A stretch of DNA of 64,000 nt from Anaeromassilibacillus sp. An172 (lineage in GTDB: Bacteria; Bacillota; Clostridia; Oscillospirales; Acutalibacteraceae). The notes beneath the pieces are model-generated. The model saw only the letters and a list, made by a program, of their open reading frames with translations, searched no databases and was not told the DNA's origin. Where the stretch lies: NCBI RefSeq assembly GCF_002160515.1, contig NZ_NFKS01000014.1, forward strand, positions 1 to 64,000, read 5' to 3'. Both the position numbers and the translations under genes were made by a program. Shown piece by piece: positions 1 to 7,877 of this stretch. How positions within the stretch are numbered: the stretch's first letter is position 1; the number at the start of each line of letters is the position of its first letter.

Positions 1-80
1 CAGGTCGGGCGAGTTTTTTAGTTCCGACGTGCAAAGGTTTTTCTATGAAAGCAACTTCTGCACACGTCGGGCGAAGCGTT
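1..80 (-). repeat. Modular hairpin repeat, edge copy
   Basis: A truncated copy of the dispersed modular repeat in reverse orientation. The first 13 bases are the end of another cassette. A full cassette follows, with stem CCGACGTG (24-31) and CACGTCGG (63-70) separated by 31 nt. This GACGTG stem type is seen only here. The usual GGAATGGCTCGC arm is missing. Confidence 0.75.
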
Positions 81-97
81 AGTTTTAGAAATTACAG

Positions 98-138
98 TGG
101 CTATGTCACATTTAAGTTTGTGGCATAGCCATTTTTTA
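98..138 (+). terminator. Rho-independent terminator
   Basis: TGGCTATGTCACA (98-110) pairs with TGTGGCATAGCCA (119-131), followed by a T-rich run. It would end a plus-strand transcript that starts left of the window. Confidence 0.75.
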
Positions 139-178
139 TTTTGTTTTATGTCGTTTAATAAAAAATAAAACCCAAACC

Positions 179-206
179 GTAGGGGCGGATATACAATCCG
201 CCCCTA
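179..206. repeat. GTAGGGGCGG palindrome
   Basis: GTAGGGGCGGAT and ATCCGCCCCTAC are near-perfect inverted arms around 5 nt. Related palindromes lie at 51425-51453, 51614-51641 and, with a changed stem, 58120-58148. No gene is seen in 1-456; the space holds this palindrome, two terminator hairpins and two modular-repeat arrays. Confidence 0.7.
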
Positions 207-224
207 CAATTGATAATTACTTAA

Positions 225-268
225 AAGAAAAATAAAAACAGCCACGGTTAAAAAATAACCATGGCTGT
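225..268 (-). terminator. Terminator of the SufBC-like operon
   Basis: ACAGCCACGGTTA (238-250) pairs with TAACCATGGCTGT (256-268), and the T-rich run is on the minus-strand side. It belongs to a recurring terminator sequence also seen near 14624, 17187, 33316 and, less similar, 63742. It lies about 190 nt past the stop of the 457-1398 gene, so the repeat array would be in the 3' UTR. Confidence 0.65.
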
Positions 269-299
269 GAAATTATAATTCAAAACTAAACCTTACCAA

Positions 300-454
300 G
301 AGCGAGCCATTCCAAAGACTTAGGAAAAGGTTTCGCCCGCCTTGAAATGATGTTTATTTTTAAAGCGAAGTCCTGCAAGGCGGAAATAAAAGACTCGCCC
401 GACCTGTGATGATGTTTAATTTTATATCCGCCCTTTGCAGGTCGGATATAAAAT
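300..454 (+). repeat. Modular hairpin repeat, two cassettes
   Basis: The arm GCGAGCCATTCC (302-313) is followed by a cassette with stem CCGCCTTG (337-344)/CAAGGCGG (376-383) and a second with CCGACCTG (399-406)/CAGGTCGG (438-445), both with 31-nt loops. The cassette end stops 3 nt short of the stop codon of the minus-strand gene at 457. Confidence 0.9.
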
Positions 455-456
455 AA

Positions 457-1398
457 TTAACCGACTAAAAATCCTTCTATTATTTTTTCTTCGGCTTCTT
501 CTTCTGTGAGGCCTAAGGTTCTCAGCTTCAAAATCTGCTCGCCGGCGATTTTACCGATTGCGGCTTCGTGGATAAGTGCTGCGTCGATGTTTCCTGCGAA
601 AAGCTCGGGAGCTGCGCTTACTGTACCGTTTCCAACAAGGATTGCGTCACATTCTGAGTGACCTGTGCAGCGTGTGTTGCCCTTGATTACGGAACGGAAC
701 TCCTGGTGTGAGTTGTCCTTGGCAACTGAACGGGAAATAAGGTCGCAGGCGGAATCCTCGCCGTCCATTGTTACGGAAAAGTCTGTGTAAGCTGTCTCGT
801 TTCCGTCGGTCATAATTCTTTCGGTGATGAGAAGCTTTGCACGTGCGCCAACTGTTCCGGAGGTCTTTCTCACGGTGCTGTCAACGCCGCTTATCTGGGT
901 TGTATCCATTTCAAGAACGGAATCCTCATCAAGAGCCACGTATGTTACAGGGTCAATTCTTCTCTGACCGTCGCCCTCGCCGACGCCTATGTGCTTTTCC
1001 TTGTAAACAACATGGGCGTTTTTGCCTACGAAAAATCTGTGAATACCGTTGTGGCTTGACTCGCTGTGACCGTCGCTGTGAATACCGCAGCCGGCAACTA
1101 TTACAACGTCGGAATTTTCACCCACATAAAAATCGTTGTACACAAGGTCCTCAACGCCGCTGTGGGTTACACATGCCGGAATGTACACTGTTTCGCCGAT
1201 TGTGTTTGGCTTTATGTGGATTTCAATTCCGGGATTGTCGGTTTTTGGTACTATTGAAATATTCTTTGAGGACTGTCTTCCGGCACAGCCGCCGTCCTCT
1301 CTTATATTATAGGCTGAATTTTCAAAATCTATTTCCCCGTCGGAGATAAGATTTAAAAGCTCCTTTGTAATGCTGTTCATGTTTGCAACTTCACTCAT
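457..1398 (-). CDS. SufB/SufD-family Fe-S scaffold protein (SmsB-like)
   Basis: A 313-residue SufB/SufD-core protein, the scaffold on which Fe-S clusters are built together with an ABC ATPase. The C-terminal part has the family pattern: a Cys in GHSECDAIL, an IHEAAIGKI segment, and a final GLTEEEAEEKIIEGFL stretch. It is much shorter than classical SufB (about 470 residues) and no sufS, sufU or sufD is nearby. With the adjacent ATPase it matches the two-gene SmsCB arrangement described for anaerobes. The start ATG overlaps the stop of the ATPase gene by 4 bp, indicating translational coupling. That it builds clusters is inferred from family membership. Confidence 0.88.
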   Translation of the reverse strand: MSEVANMNSITKELLNLISDGEIDFENSAYNIREDGGCAGRQSSKNISIVPKTDNPGIEIHIKPNTIGETVYIPACVTHSGVEDLVYNDFYVGENSDVVIVAGCGIHSDGHSESSHNGIHRFFVGKNAHVVYKEKHIGVGEGDGQRRIDPVTYVALDEDSVLEMDTTQISGVDSTVRKTSGTVGARAKLLITERIMTDGNETAYTDFSVTMDGEDSACDLISRSVAKDNSHQEFRSVIKGNTRCTGHSECDAILVGNGTVSAAPELFAGNIDAALIHEAAIGKIAGEQILKLRTLGLTEEEAEEKIIEGFLVG

Positions 1399-2126
1399 GC
1401 TGTGTACACCTTCTTTCCTTTAGGGCACTGCATTGCCTTTTCGTCTGCCAAAAGCTCGGGCAATACTTCTTCCTTAGTTCCTCTTGTTCTAACCTTGCCG
1501 TTTGCGATTACAACAATCTCGTCGGCAATTTCCAAAATTCTCTCCTGATGGGAAATAATCAAAAGGGAATTGTTTGTTTTCTCTTTAAGCTCCTTGAATG
1601 CGTCGATAAGACCGGAGAAGCTCCAAAGGTCGATACCTGCTTCAGGCTCGTCAAAAACAGAAAGCTTTGTGTTTGTTCTTGCCAAAACAGTGGCGATTTC
1701 AATTCTCTTTATCTCGCCGCCGGAAAGGCTTGCGTTTACTTCTCTGTCGATGTAATCCTTTGTGCAAAGTCCAACTCTTCCAAGGATGGTGCAGTACTTA
1801 TCTTCAGAAAGCTTTCCGCCGTGGGCAAGCTCCAAAAGATTTCTGACTGTAAGACCTTTAAAGCGGACAGGCTGCTGGAAAGCGTAACCGATACCCTTTA
1901 AGGCTCTTTCTGTTATATTTAATTCTGTAATGTCCTCGCCGTCAAGATAAATTTTACCTGCTGAGGGAGTTTCAAGACCTGCGATAATTTTTGCAAGGGA
2001 GGTTTTACCGCCGCCGTTGGGACCTGTAATAACAGTAAGCTTTCCCTCCGGTATTTCAAGATTTATTCCGTTTAAAATCTGCTCTCCGCCGGGGACAGAC
2101 CATGTGATATTTTCAAGCTTTAACAT
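1395..2126 (-). CDS. sufC: SufC-like Fe-S assembly ATPase (SmsC-like)
   Basis: A 243-residue cytosolic ABC ATPase. Visible motifs are Walker A GPNGGGKTS near residue 36, signature LSGGE near 136, and Walker B followed by the catalytic Glu in LSVFDEPEAGID. SufC supplies ATP-driven conformational change to the SufB-type scaffold. It is the first gene of a two-gene minus-strand operon and overlaps the scaffold gene by 4 bp. RBS AAAGGAAA precedes the ATG. It lacks membrane domains and a transporter partner, which favours Fe-S assembly over transport. Confidence 0.9.
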   Translation of the reverse strand: MLKLENITWSVPGGEQILNGINLEIPEGKLTVITGPNGGGKTSLAKIIAGLETPSAGKIYLDGEDITELNITERALKGIGYAFQQPVRFKGLTVRNLLELAHGGKLSEDKYCTILGRVGLCTKDYIDREVNASLSGGEIKRIEIATVLARTNTKLSVFDEPEAGIDLWSFSGLIDAFKELKEKTNNSLLIISHQERILEIADEIVVIANGKVRTRGTKEEVLPELLADEKAMQCPKGKKVYTA

Positions 2127-2339
2127 TTGTATTTCCTTTCCGTATTCCCGGTTTAACTCCGGTGTACTTTATTTTATCTGTCAAATCCTTTTTACAAGCC
2201 GAATACAAATACAATCAAAGGAAGCTGACAAATTTCCGGCAAAAATGCCATATATATACAGTTTATATTTTATTGCAAAACGCAGATAATGTCAATTTAG
2301 TATTTACATTATCCATAAAAAATAACCGTAAAAACTCTA

Positions 2340-2368
2340 TTTACTTTTTTCTGGAAATATATTATCAT
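2340..2368 (+). promoter_or_regulatory. Candidate promoter of the Crp/Fnr gene
   Basis: TTTACT (2340-2345), a 17-nt spacer, then TATCAT (2363-2368). Predicted transcription starts near 2375. Confidence 0.45.
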
Positions 2369-2385
2369 AACAGAAGAAATAAATC

Positions 2386-2401
2386 TGTTGCAAATGCAAC
2401 A
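2386..2401. promoter_or_regulatory. Palindromic operator candidate TGTTGC-N4-GCAACA
   Basis: Perfect inverted repeat with 6-bp arms just upstream of the RBS of a Crp/Fnr-family gene, in the gap shared with the divergent Fe-S operon. Spacing and symmetry suit a Crp/Fnr-type dimer. It could be an autoregulatory site or, as RNA, a hairpin touching the ribosome-binding site. Confidence 0.5.
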
Positions 2402-2414
2402 AAAGGAGATAAAA

Positions 2415-3083
2415 ATGAATTTTTCCGACAATTTTCTTTTTGAAAATATCAAGGACGGCGACTTTCAAAAAATGATGTGCTGTTTTACTCCGAAAATAGA
2501 GAATTTTAAGAAAAATCAGATTGTCTGCGATTTCGGAAAAAATCCGGGAATTGTTGGCATTATCCGTGAGGGAACAGCCATAACCGTGCGAAACGGCATA
2601 AACGGAAACCGCACAATTTTGGAAAGCCTTGAGGAAGGGGACATTTTCGGCGAAGCCTTTACCGTCTGCGATAAATTAAGCGACGGAATTTTTGTAATCT
2701 GCGAAGAGGACTGTCAGGTTATGTTTATGGATTACAGAAATATTCTGCACCGCTGTTCCTCTGGATGTCAGGCACATAACAGGCTTTTAGAAAACTTTTT
2801 CTATATGCTGGCAAGGCGTTCTGTAATGTTAAGCCGCCGTGTGGAGCTTTTAAGCCGCCGCACTATAAGGGATAAAATACTGTGCTATCTCAGCATGGAA
2901 AGCTGTTCCCAAAAAACAAGAAAAATCCGCCTGCCCATGAGTCTTTCAAATCTCTCGGATTATCTCTGCGTTGACCGAAGCGCAATGATGAGGGAGATTA
3001 AAAAACTCAACGATGAGGGCATAATAAAAAGCGAAAAGAAATTTATAACCATTTTAGACAACAGTATAGATGAGGATATATAA
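2415..3083 (+). CDS. Crp/Fnr-family transcriptional regulator
   Basis: A 222-residue regulator with an N-terminal cyclic-nucleotide-binding-like beta-barrel (roughly 25-115, including GDIFGEAF), a long dimerisation helix and a C-terminal winged helix-turn-helix (SLSNLSDYLCVDRSAMMREIKKL). The ATG at 2415 is chosen because AAAGGAGA precedes it; an in-frame TTG at 2388 would run through the palindrome. The protein has many cysteines, but no clear FNR-type N-terminal cluster. It faces the Fe-S operon across about 290 bp and is 11 bp from the CYTH gene, with which it is probably co-transcribed. Effector unknown. Confidence 0.85.
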   Translation: MNFSDNFLFENIKDGDFQKMMCCFTPKIENFKKNQIVCDFGKNPGIVGIIREGTAITVRNGINGNRTILESLEEGDIFGEAFTVCDKLSDGIFVICEEDCQVMFMDYRNILHRCSSGCQAHNRLLENFFYMLARRSVMLSRRVELLSRRTIRDKILCYLSMESCSQKTRKIRLPMSLSNLSDYLCVDRSAMMREIKKLNDEGIIKSEKKFITILDNSIDEDI

Positions 3084-3094
3084 GGAGGACGAAT

Positions 3095-3610
3095 ATGTCA
3101 AATAACAATCTTGAAATCGAAAGAAAATATCTTATAAAAATGCCCGATATGGAGGAGCTTAGAAAAACCGAAAATTACGACTGGTCGGAGATTGAACAGG
3201 TTTATGTAAACGACACAATGGACGGCATGTTTGGAAGAATAAGGAAAAGGGGGGAAAATGGTGTTTATAAATACTATAAAACCTTTAAAAAGGATGTAAC
3301 CGCCGTAACCCGTGTGGAAATAGAAAGCGAAATTTCCGAAAAAGAATATACAGACCTGAAAAAGCACTGCCGTGAGGGCTTTGGAGTTATAGAGAAAACC
3401 CGCCATGTGTTTGATTATAAAGGCTTGACCTTTGAGCTGGATATTTTCCCATTTTGGAACGATAAAGCCTTCCTTGAAGCCGAGGTCTCCTCAGAAGATA
3501 CAGAAATCCCGATACCTGACTTTATAGAGGTTATAAAAGAGGTAACGGAAGATATAAGCTATAGAAATTCAGCTTTGGCTGTATGGGTTTTTGAAAACAC
3601 AGACCATTAA
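3095..3610 (+). CDS. CYTH domain protein
   Basis: A 171-residue CYTH/triphosphate tunnel metalloenzyme family protein. The N-terminus carries the diagnostic ExExK motif (LEIERKYLI), followed by alternating basic and acidic strands such as RIRKRGENGVYKYYKTFKK and VEIESEIS. Family members hydrolyse inorganic triphosphate or related phosphates or, more rarely, make cAMP. A strong RBS (AAGGAGG) precedes the ATG. It follows a Crp/Fnr gene by 11 bp. A link between a cAMP-type receptor and a CYTH enzyme is tempting, but the substrate cannot be read from sequence. Confidence 0.8.
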   Translation: MSNNNLEIERKYLIKMPDMEELRKTENYDWSEIEQVYVNDTMDGMFGRIRKRGENGVYKYYKTFKKDVTAVTRVEIESEISEKEYTDLKKHCREGFGVIEKTRHVFDYKGLTFELDIFPFWNDKAFLEAEVSSEDTEIPIPDFIEVIKEVTEDISYRNSALAVWVFENTDH

Positions 3611-3612
3611 AA

Positions 3613-3645
3613 AATTCCCCTGCAATAACTGCGGGGGATTTTCTG
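3613..3645 (+). terminator. Rho-independent terminator
   Basis: TCCCCTGCA and TGCGGGGGA form a hairpin around ATAAC just after the CYTH stop, followed by TTTTCT. Confidence 0.75.
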
Positions 3646-3721
3646 TAATAAATATGTTTTTACAATACTTGAAAGAGATTTCTTATTCTGATAAGATAAA
3701 AACAAAAACAAGCTAAATGAT

Positions 3722-3812
3722 AGTGAGCCATTCTAAAGAATAAAGAAAAGGTCTCGCCCGCCTTGAAATGAACTTAATTTTTAAACCAAACCTTTGCAAG
3801 GCGGAAACAAAA
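3722..3812 (+). repeat. Modular hairpin repeat, one cassette
   Basis: Arm GTGAGCCATTC, then stem CCGCCTTG (3758-3765)/CAAGGCGG (3797-3804) with a 31-nt loop. A remnant GCGGAAATAAAA follows and runs into the RBS of the HAD gene. Confidence 0.88.
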
Positions 3813-3844
3813 AAAGCGGAAATAAAAAATAAGGAGTATAAATC

Positions 3845-4504
3845 ATGATTAAGGGCGTTGTGTTTGATATGGACGGGCTGATGTTTGATACGGAGAAAAT
3901 TGTTTTCCGCAACTGGTCCATTGTTATGAAAGAAAATAATTACGACTACAATATGGATATTTATAAAAAAACCGTGGGTCTTCGCCATGCTGAAACGGAA
4001 AAGCTTAACAAGTCAATTTACGGCGAGGATTTTGACTATCAGACACTGAGGACAAGGGTTTCCCGGATGTATGTTGAGTACACCGCTCAGTTCGGCGTGC
4101 CGAAAAAAGAGGGACTTACGGAGCTTTTGGAGTTTTTAAAGGAAAATAAAATTCTGACAGCGGTCGCCACCTCCACAAGAGAGGAAAGCGCCTCAAGAAC
4201 CTTGAAAATTGCAGGGGTGACGGAGTATTTCTCAGCTTTTATGTTTGGAGATACGGTGAAAAAAGGAAAGCCCGACCCGGAAATTTTTGAAAGGGCAAGG
4301 CTTTTGATTGGCACGGAAAAGGAAAATACACTGGCTTTGGAGGACAGCATAAACGGCGTTAAATCGGCTTATAACGCAGGCTTGAAAACAGTTATGGTTC
4401 CGGATATGCTGGAGCCTGACGAGGAAACTCAGAAGCTTCTGTACGGAAAATGCAGAAATCTTAAAGAAGTTATCACCATTGTTAAAAATGAAAATAACAT
4501 GTAA
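3845..4504 (+). CDS. HAD-superfamily phosphatase
   Basis: A 219-residue cytosolic HAD hydrolase with an alpha-helical cap, of the beta-phosphoglucomutase-like subfamily. Motif I DMDGLMFDTE holds the nucleophile Asp and general acid, motif II is in VATSTREES, motif III Lys in KKGKPDPEIF, and motif IV in LALEDSINGVKSA. Members dephosphorylate sugar phosphates or similar metabolites; the substrate is not evident. RBS AAGGAG precedes the ATG. A modular repeat sits directly upstream and no terminator is obvious downstream. Confidence 0.85.
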   Translation: MIKGVVFDMDGLMFDTEKIVFRNWSIVMKENNYDYNMDIYKKTVGLRHAETEKLNKSIYGEDFDYQTLRTRVSRMYVEYTAQFGVPKKEGLTELLEFLKENKILTAVATSTREESASRTLKIAGVTEYFSAFMFGDTVKKGKPDPEIFERARLLIGTEKENTLALEDSINGVKSAYNAGLKTVMVPDMLEPDEETQKLLYGKCRNLKEVITIVKNENNM

Positions 4505-4542
4505 AATTCATAAATTCATCACCTGATAAGAGATGGCTGTCC

Positions 4543-4570
4543 TTGAATTTTATTGAATATTTGATATAAT
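4543..4570 (+). promoter_or_regulatory. Promoter of the GT2/GtrA pair
   Basis: TTGAAT (4543-4548), 16-nt spacer, TATAAT (4565-4570), about 50 nt before the GT2 start. Confidence 0.65.
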
Positions 4571-4619
4571 TATTATGTGCAGTATATTAAAGTAATTCTG
4601 TTTGCAACGGAGTGATATT

Positions 4620-5678
4620 TTGAAAACTATTGATATTGTTGTACCATGCTACAACGAGGAAGAAGGACTTGAATATTTTATTCAGGAAACCAATAAGGTC
4701 ATTGATACCATAGAAAATTACAAATTCAGATACATACTTGTAAACGACGGAAGCCGTGACAAAACATATCTTGTTATGAAAAAGCTGGCTGAAAAATATT
4801 TCTTTGTAAAATATCTTTCATTTTCCAGAAATTTCGGCAAAGAGGCGGCAATGTACGCAGGTCTTAAACATTCAACCGCCGACTATGTCATTGTTATGGA
4901 CGCAGACTTGCAGCATCCTCCTGCAATGTTCCCTAAAATGCTTGAAGCAATTGAAGAGGGTTACGACTGCTGCGCCGCAATGCGCTCTACAAGAAAAGGC
5001 GAGTCGAAAATAAGAAGCTTTTTCTCAAGAACCTTTTACAGAATTTCAAATAAAATTACAGATGTTAAAATGCCATACGGAGCGGTTGACTTCAGAATTA
5101 TGTCAAGACAGATGGTAAATTCCATTTTGGAGCTTTCCGAGGTTCAGAGATTCAGCAAGGGAATTTTCTGCTGGGTTGGATTTAACACAAAGTGGATTCC
5201 ATATGAGAATGTTGAAAGAGTAATGGGAACAACGAAATGGAGCTTCTGGGGACTTTTCCGCTATGCTATCGACGGAATTACCGCTTTTTCCGTTGCTCCT
5301 TTGAGATTTATCTCAGTTCTGGGATTTTTAATAAGCTTAGTTTCTTTTATTTATATAATAGTTACCCTTATTCAGACCTTGGCTTTCGGTATTGATGTGC
5401 CGGGTTATGTTACAAACCTCTGCGCTACTCTGTTTTTGGGCGGAATTACCGTGCTTTCAGTGGGCGTTTTGGGTGAGTATATCGGCAGAATTTATATGGA
5501 AACAAAGGACAGGCCTATCTACATTTTGAAATATTCAAATTTTGAATGTGATAAGGGCATCTGTACTCCGTTCCCTGAAAAAGACGTGGTTGACCACGAT
5601 ACCGTTGAAGTTGAAGAGCTTACGGAAAATGAAGAAGCTGAAAACCAAGAGTTTGCGGAGGATTCCGAAGAAGAATGA
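4620..5678 (+). CDS. GT2 family polyprenyl-phosphate glycosyltransferase
   Basis: A 352-residue membrane-anchored glycosyltransferase of the DPM1/GtrB type. The catalytic domain opens with DIVVPCYNEEEGLEYF, has NDGSRD and the metal-binding DADLQHPP, and is followed by two transmembrane helices (around 225-250 and 260-285). An acidic Glu-rich tail ends the protein. Such enzymes load a sugar on undecaprenyl phosphate. Start chosen as TTG 4620 behind CGGAGTG rather than the upstream TTG at 4602. The downstream gtrA-like gene overlaps by 4 bp, the typical enzyme-flippase pair. Confidence 0.88.
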   Translation: MKTIDIVVPCYNEEEGLEYFIQETNKVIDTIENYKFRYILVNDGSRDKTYLVMKKLAEKYFFVKYLSFSRNFGKEAAMYAGLKHSTADYVIVMDADLQHPPAMFPKMLEAIEEGYDCCAAMRSTRKGESKIRSFFSRTFYRISNKITDVKMPYGAVDFRIMSRQMVNSILELSEVQRFSKGIFCWVGFNTKWIPYENVERVMGTTKWSFWGLFRYAIDGITAFSVAPLRFISVLGFLISLVSFIYIIVTLIQTLAFGIDVPGYVTNLCATLFLGGITVLSVGVLGEYIGRIYMETKDRPIYILKYSNFECDKGICTPFPEKDVVDHDTVEVEELTENEEAENQEFAEDSEEE

Positions 5679-6157
5679 AAGAATTTTTAAAGAAGTTTTT
5701 TGACGAAAAGTTTTTTAAGTTTATAATTGTGGGCGTAATCAATACCCTTGTGGGTATGGGAATTATGTTCGGCCTTTATAATCTTGCTAACCTGAAAGCT
5801 CTGGACAGCGGCTATCTTTTCGATGATATGGGCTACTGGATTTCCAGTGCTGCCAACTACATAATCGCAAGTATTTTAAGCTACTTTTTGAATAAGCATT
5901 TTACTTTCAAAAATAAAGAAAAAGGGGGCAAACCTGTTTTAAGGTTCGCCCTGAATATAGCTGTTTGTTATCTGCTTGCCTATGGAATTGCAAAGCCGCT
6001 TACAGTTTTGGTTTTGGGAGGAACTTCCCTTTCTGAGTCATTGCAGACAAATATAGCAATGCTTGCCGGCTCAGTTTTCTTTGTGGGATTTAATTATATA
6101 GGTCAAAGATTTTTCGCATTTAAAGAAAAAGAGGATAGTTCTGTAAAAGAAAAATAA
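5675..6157 (+). CDS. GtrA-family membrane protein
   Basis: A 160-residue GtrA-like protein with four predicted transmembrane helices. The family signature is visible: FKFIIVGVINTLVGMGI at the first helix and LNKHFTFKNK after the second. Family members are thought to flip lipid-linked sugars or accompany the glycosyltransferase. The ATG overlaps the stop of the glycosyltransferase gene, so the two products are probably made together for cell-surface glycosylation. Confidence 0.87.
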   Translation: MKEFLKKFFDEKFFKFIIVGVINTLVGMGIMFGLYNLANLKALDSGYLFDDMGYWISSAANYIIASILSYFLNKHFTFKNKEKGGKPVLRFALNIAVCYLLAYGIAKPLTVLVLGGTSLSESLQTNIAMLAGSVFFVGFNYIGQRFFAFKEKEDSSVKEK

Positions 6158-6170
6158 ATAAAACCCAGCC

Positions 6171-6266
6171 GAGAGCGAGCCATTCCAAAGACTAAGAAAA
6201 ACGCCTCGCCCGACCTGTGCAGGTGTTTATTTCTTAGAGTTACCCTTGCAGGTCGGAACTAAAAAA
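6171..6266 (+). repeat. Modular hairpin repeat overlapping a stop codon
   Basis: Arm GCGAGCCATTCC then stem CCGACCTG (6210-6217)/CAGGTCGG (6249-6256), loop 31 nt. The TAG stop codon of the minus-strand SDR gene (6259-6261) lies inside the element's conserved GGAACTAAAA end. Confidence 0.9.
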
Positions 6267-6990
6267 TACCGCCGTTGACTTTTAGGGTTACGCCGGTGAT
6301 GAATGAGGAGCTGTCGTCGGCTAAAAATTCAACGGCTTTCGCAACGTCACGGGGAGTGCCGAGACGCTGAACGGGAGTTTCTTCACGGAGACTTTCCAAA
6401 GTTTCCTCGTCGAAACCGCTCATCATGTTGGTCATGATAACGCCCGGGGAAACACAGTTTACTGTAATTCCTGAGGGGGCAACTTCCTTTGCCAAGGCCT
6501 TTGTAAGTCCGATAAGTCCGGCTTTTGCGGCGCTGTAGTGGACTTCGCAGGAACCGCCAACCTCACCCCACATGGAAGCGATGTTTATTATTCTTCCGCT
6601 TTTTTCGTGTATCATGTAAGGGAGAACCGCACGGCACATGTAAAAAGCTCCGGTAAGATGAGTGTTTATCATGTTGTACCAGTCCTCGTCGGTTATGTCG
6701 GTGAAAAGCTTCTGCTGGGCAATTCCGGCGTTGTTTACAAGAACCTGTATTTTTTCAAAGGATGTGGCTGCGGTTTTTACCACGTTGTTTACATCCTCAA
6801 GGGACTTGACGTCGCATTTCATAACAAGCACCTGGACGCCGTAATTTTCCCAGATAACCTGGGCGAGATTTTCACATTCCTCACGGTGAGTGTTGTAGGT
6901 GAGAACAAGGTGGTATTTCATTTTTGCCAAAGCCACGGCAATGGCTCTGCCTATTCCGCCGGAAGCTCCGGTTACAATGGCTGCGCTCAT
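6259..6990 (-). CDS. Short-chain dehydrogenase/reductase
   Basis: A 243-residue classical SDR. The cofactor motif TGASGGIG is at residues 7-14, NNAG near 87-90, the catalytic Ser in the MWGEVGG region, and the catalytic YSAAKAG motif near 152. The end, ITGVTLKVNGGIF, is typical of FabG-like enzymes. It could be a 3-oxoacyl-ACP reductase or a YmfI-type paralogue; no other fatty-acid genes are nearby, so the substrate stays open. Its stop codon sits within a modular repeat. Confidence 0.85.
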   Translation of the reverse strand: MSAAIVTGASGGIGRAIAVALAKMKYHLVLTYNTHREECENLAQVIWENYGVQVLVMKCDVKSLEDVNNVVKTAATSFEKIQVLVNNAGIAQQKLFTDITDEDWYNMINTHLTGAFYMCRAVLPYMIHEKSGRIINIASMWGEVGGSCEVHYSAAKAGLIGLTKALAKEVAPSGITVNCVSPGVIMTNMMSGFDEETLESLREETPVQRLGTPRDVAKAVEFLADDSSSFITGVTLKVNGGIF

Positions 6991-7135
6991 AATATCAATC
7001 CTTTCGCATATATTTTTTAAGGCAATTATAACCTATCGGTTTTATAAATTCAAGTTTTTAAGAGAAAAAATAAGAAATTCAGTATTTATTACTGTTTTAT
7101 AAATTTAATTAACAAGTCAGACAGGAGAATTTTTA

Positions 7136-7690
7136 ATGAATATTTGTATTTTTGGTTCAGCCAGCAACAGGATTGACCCATCATATATTGAAGCTGTTGA
7201 AAGCTTAGGTGAAAAACTTGCAAAGCAGGGTCATGCTCTGATATACGGAGCAGGCTCCGGCGGACTTATGGGAGCTTCCGCAAGGGGATTTTACAGAGGA
7301 AAAGGAAAAATAACCGGAATTGCCCCGGAATTTTTCACAGAAACAAAGGTTGACGGAGAGCTTTTCGAGCAGTGCGACGAGATGATTTACACAGACACCA
7401 TGAGAATCCGCAAGCAGAAAATGGAACACGCCGCAGATATTTTCGTGGTTGTTCCGGGCGGTTTGGGAACCTTTGACGAGGTTTTTGAAATCCTCACATT
7501 AAGACAGCTCAGACAGCTCAATAAGGAAATTTATTTTTATAATATCAACGGATATTACGACGAGATGTTTGCTTTTCTGGAAACCTCAAAAGCTAAAGGT
7601 TTTATATCCCAGAATTTCGAGGATCTGTTTACGGTTTTCAACGATGAAAAATCACTTTTAGACGCTATTTCCTCTAAAAATAAAGCTTAA
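7136..7690 (+). CDS. LOG-family nucleotide phosphoribohydrolase-like protein
   Basis: A 184-residue protein of the LOG/YvdD family (often misnamed lysine decarboxylase). The diagnostic PGGLGTFDE motif is visible near residue 106, along with YGAGSGGLMG near 38 and the RKQKM region. Family members cleave nucleoside 5'-monophosphates to free base and ribose 5-phosphate. RBS CAGGAG precedes the ATG. It is a single-gene unit with its own terminator. Confidence 0.87.
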   Translation: MNICIFGSASNRIDPSYIEAVESLGEKLAKQGHALIYGAGSGGLMGASARGFYRGKGKITGIAPEFFTETKVDGELFEQCDEMIYTDTMRIRKQKMEHAADIFVVVPGGLGTFDEVFEILTLRQLRQLNKEIYFYNINGYYDEMFAFLETSKAKGFISQNFEDLFTVFNDEKSLLDAISSKNKA

Positions 7691-7701
7691 TTAAAAATTA
7701 C

Positions 7702-7742
7702 ACGGCTCTGTTACAATAAATCTTGTGACAGAGCCGTTTTTG
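7702..7742 (+). terminator. Rho-independent terminator
   Basis: ACGGCTCTGT pairs with ACAGAGCCGT, followed by TTTTTG, just past the LOG gene. Confidence 0.85.
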
Positions 7743-7791
7743 AATTGTATAATTTTTTATGTAACTCTCTCACATATTATGGGAAAAGCAC

Positions 7792-7841
7792 TTTACAAAA
7801 TAATTTTGCTGTGGTATTATCTCTATAGACCCCACGGGGGT
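7792..7841 (+). promoter_or_regulatory. copA promoter with CsoR-type operator
   Basis: TTTACA (7792-7797), 17-nt spacer, TATTAT (7815-7820). Directly downstream, at the expected start of transcription, lies ACCCC-ACG-GGGGT (7829-7841), a perfect palindrome of the C/G-tract type bound by CsoR repressors. A csoR gene is at the end of the same operon, so copper-relieved autorepression is the likely control. Confidence 0.75.
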
Positions 7842-7877
7842 GGTGTATTTTTAATAAATAATCAAGGGGTGATATAA

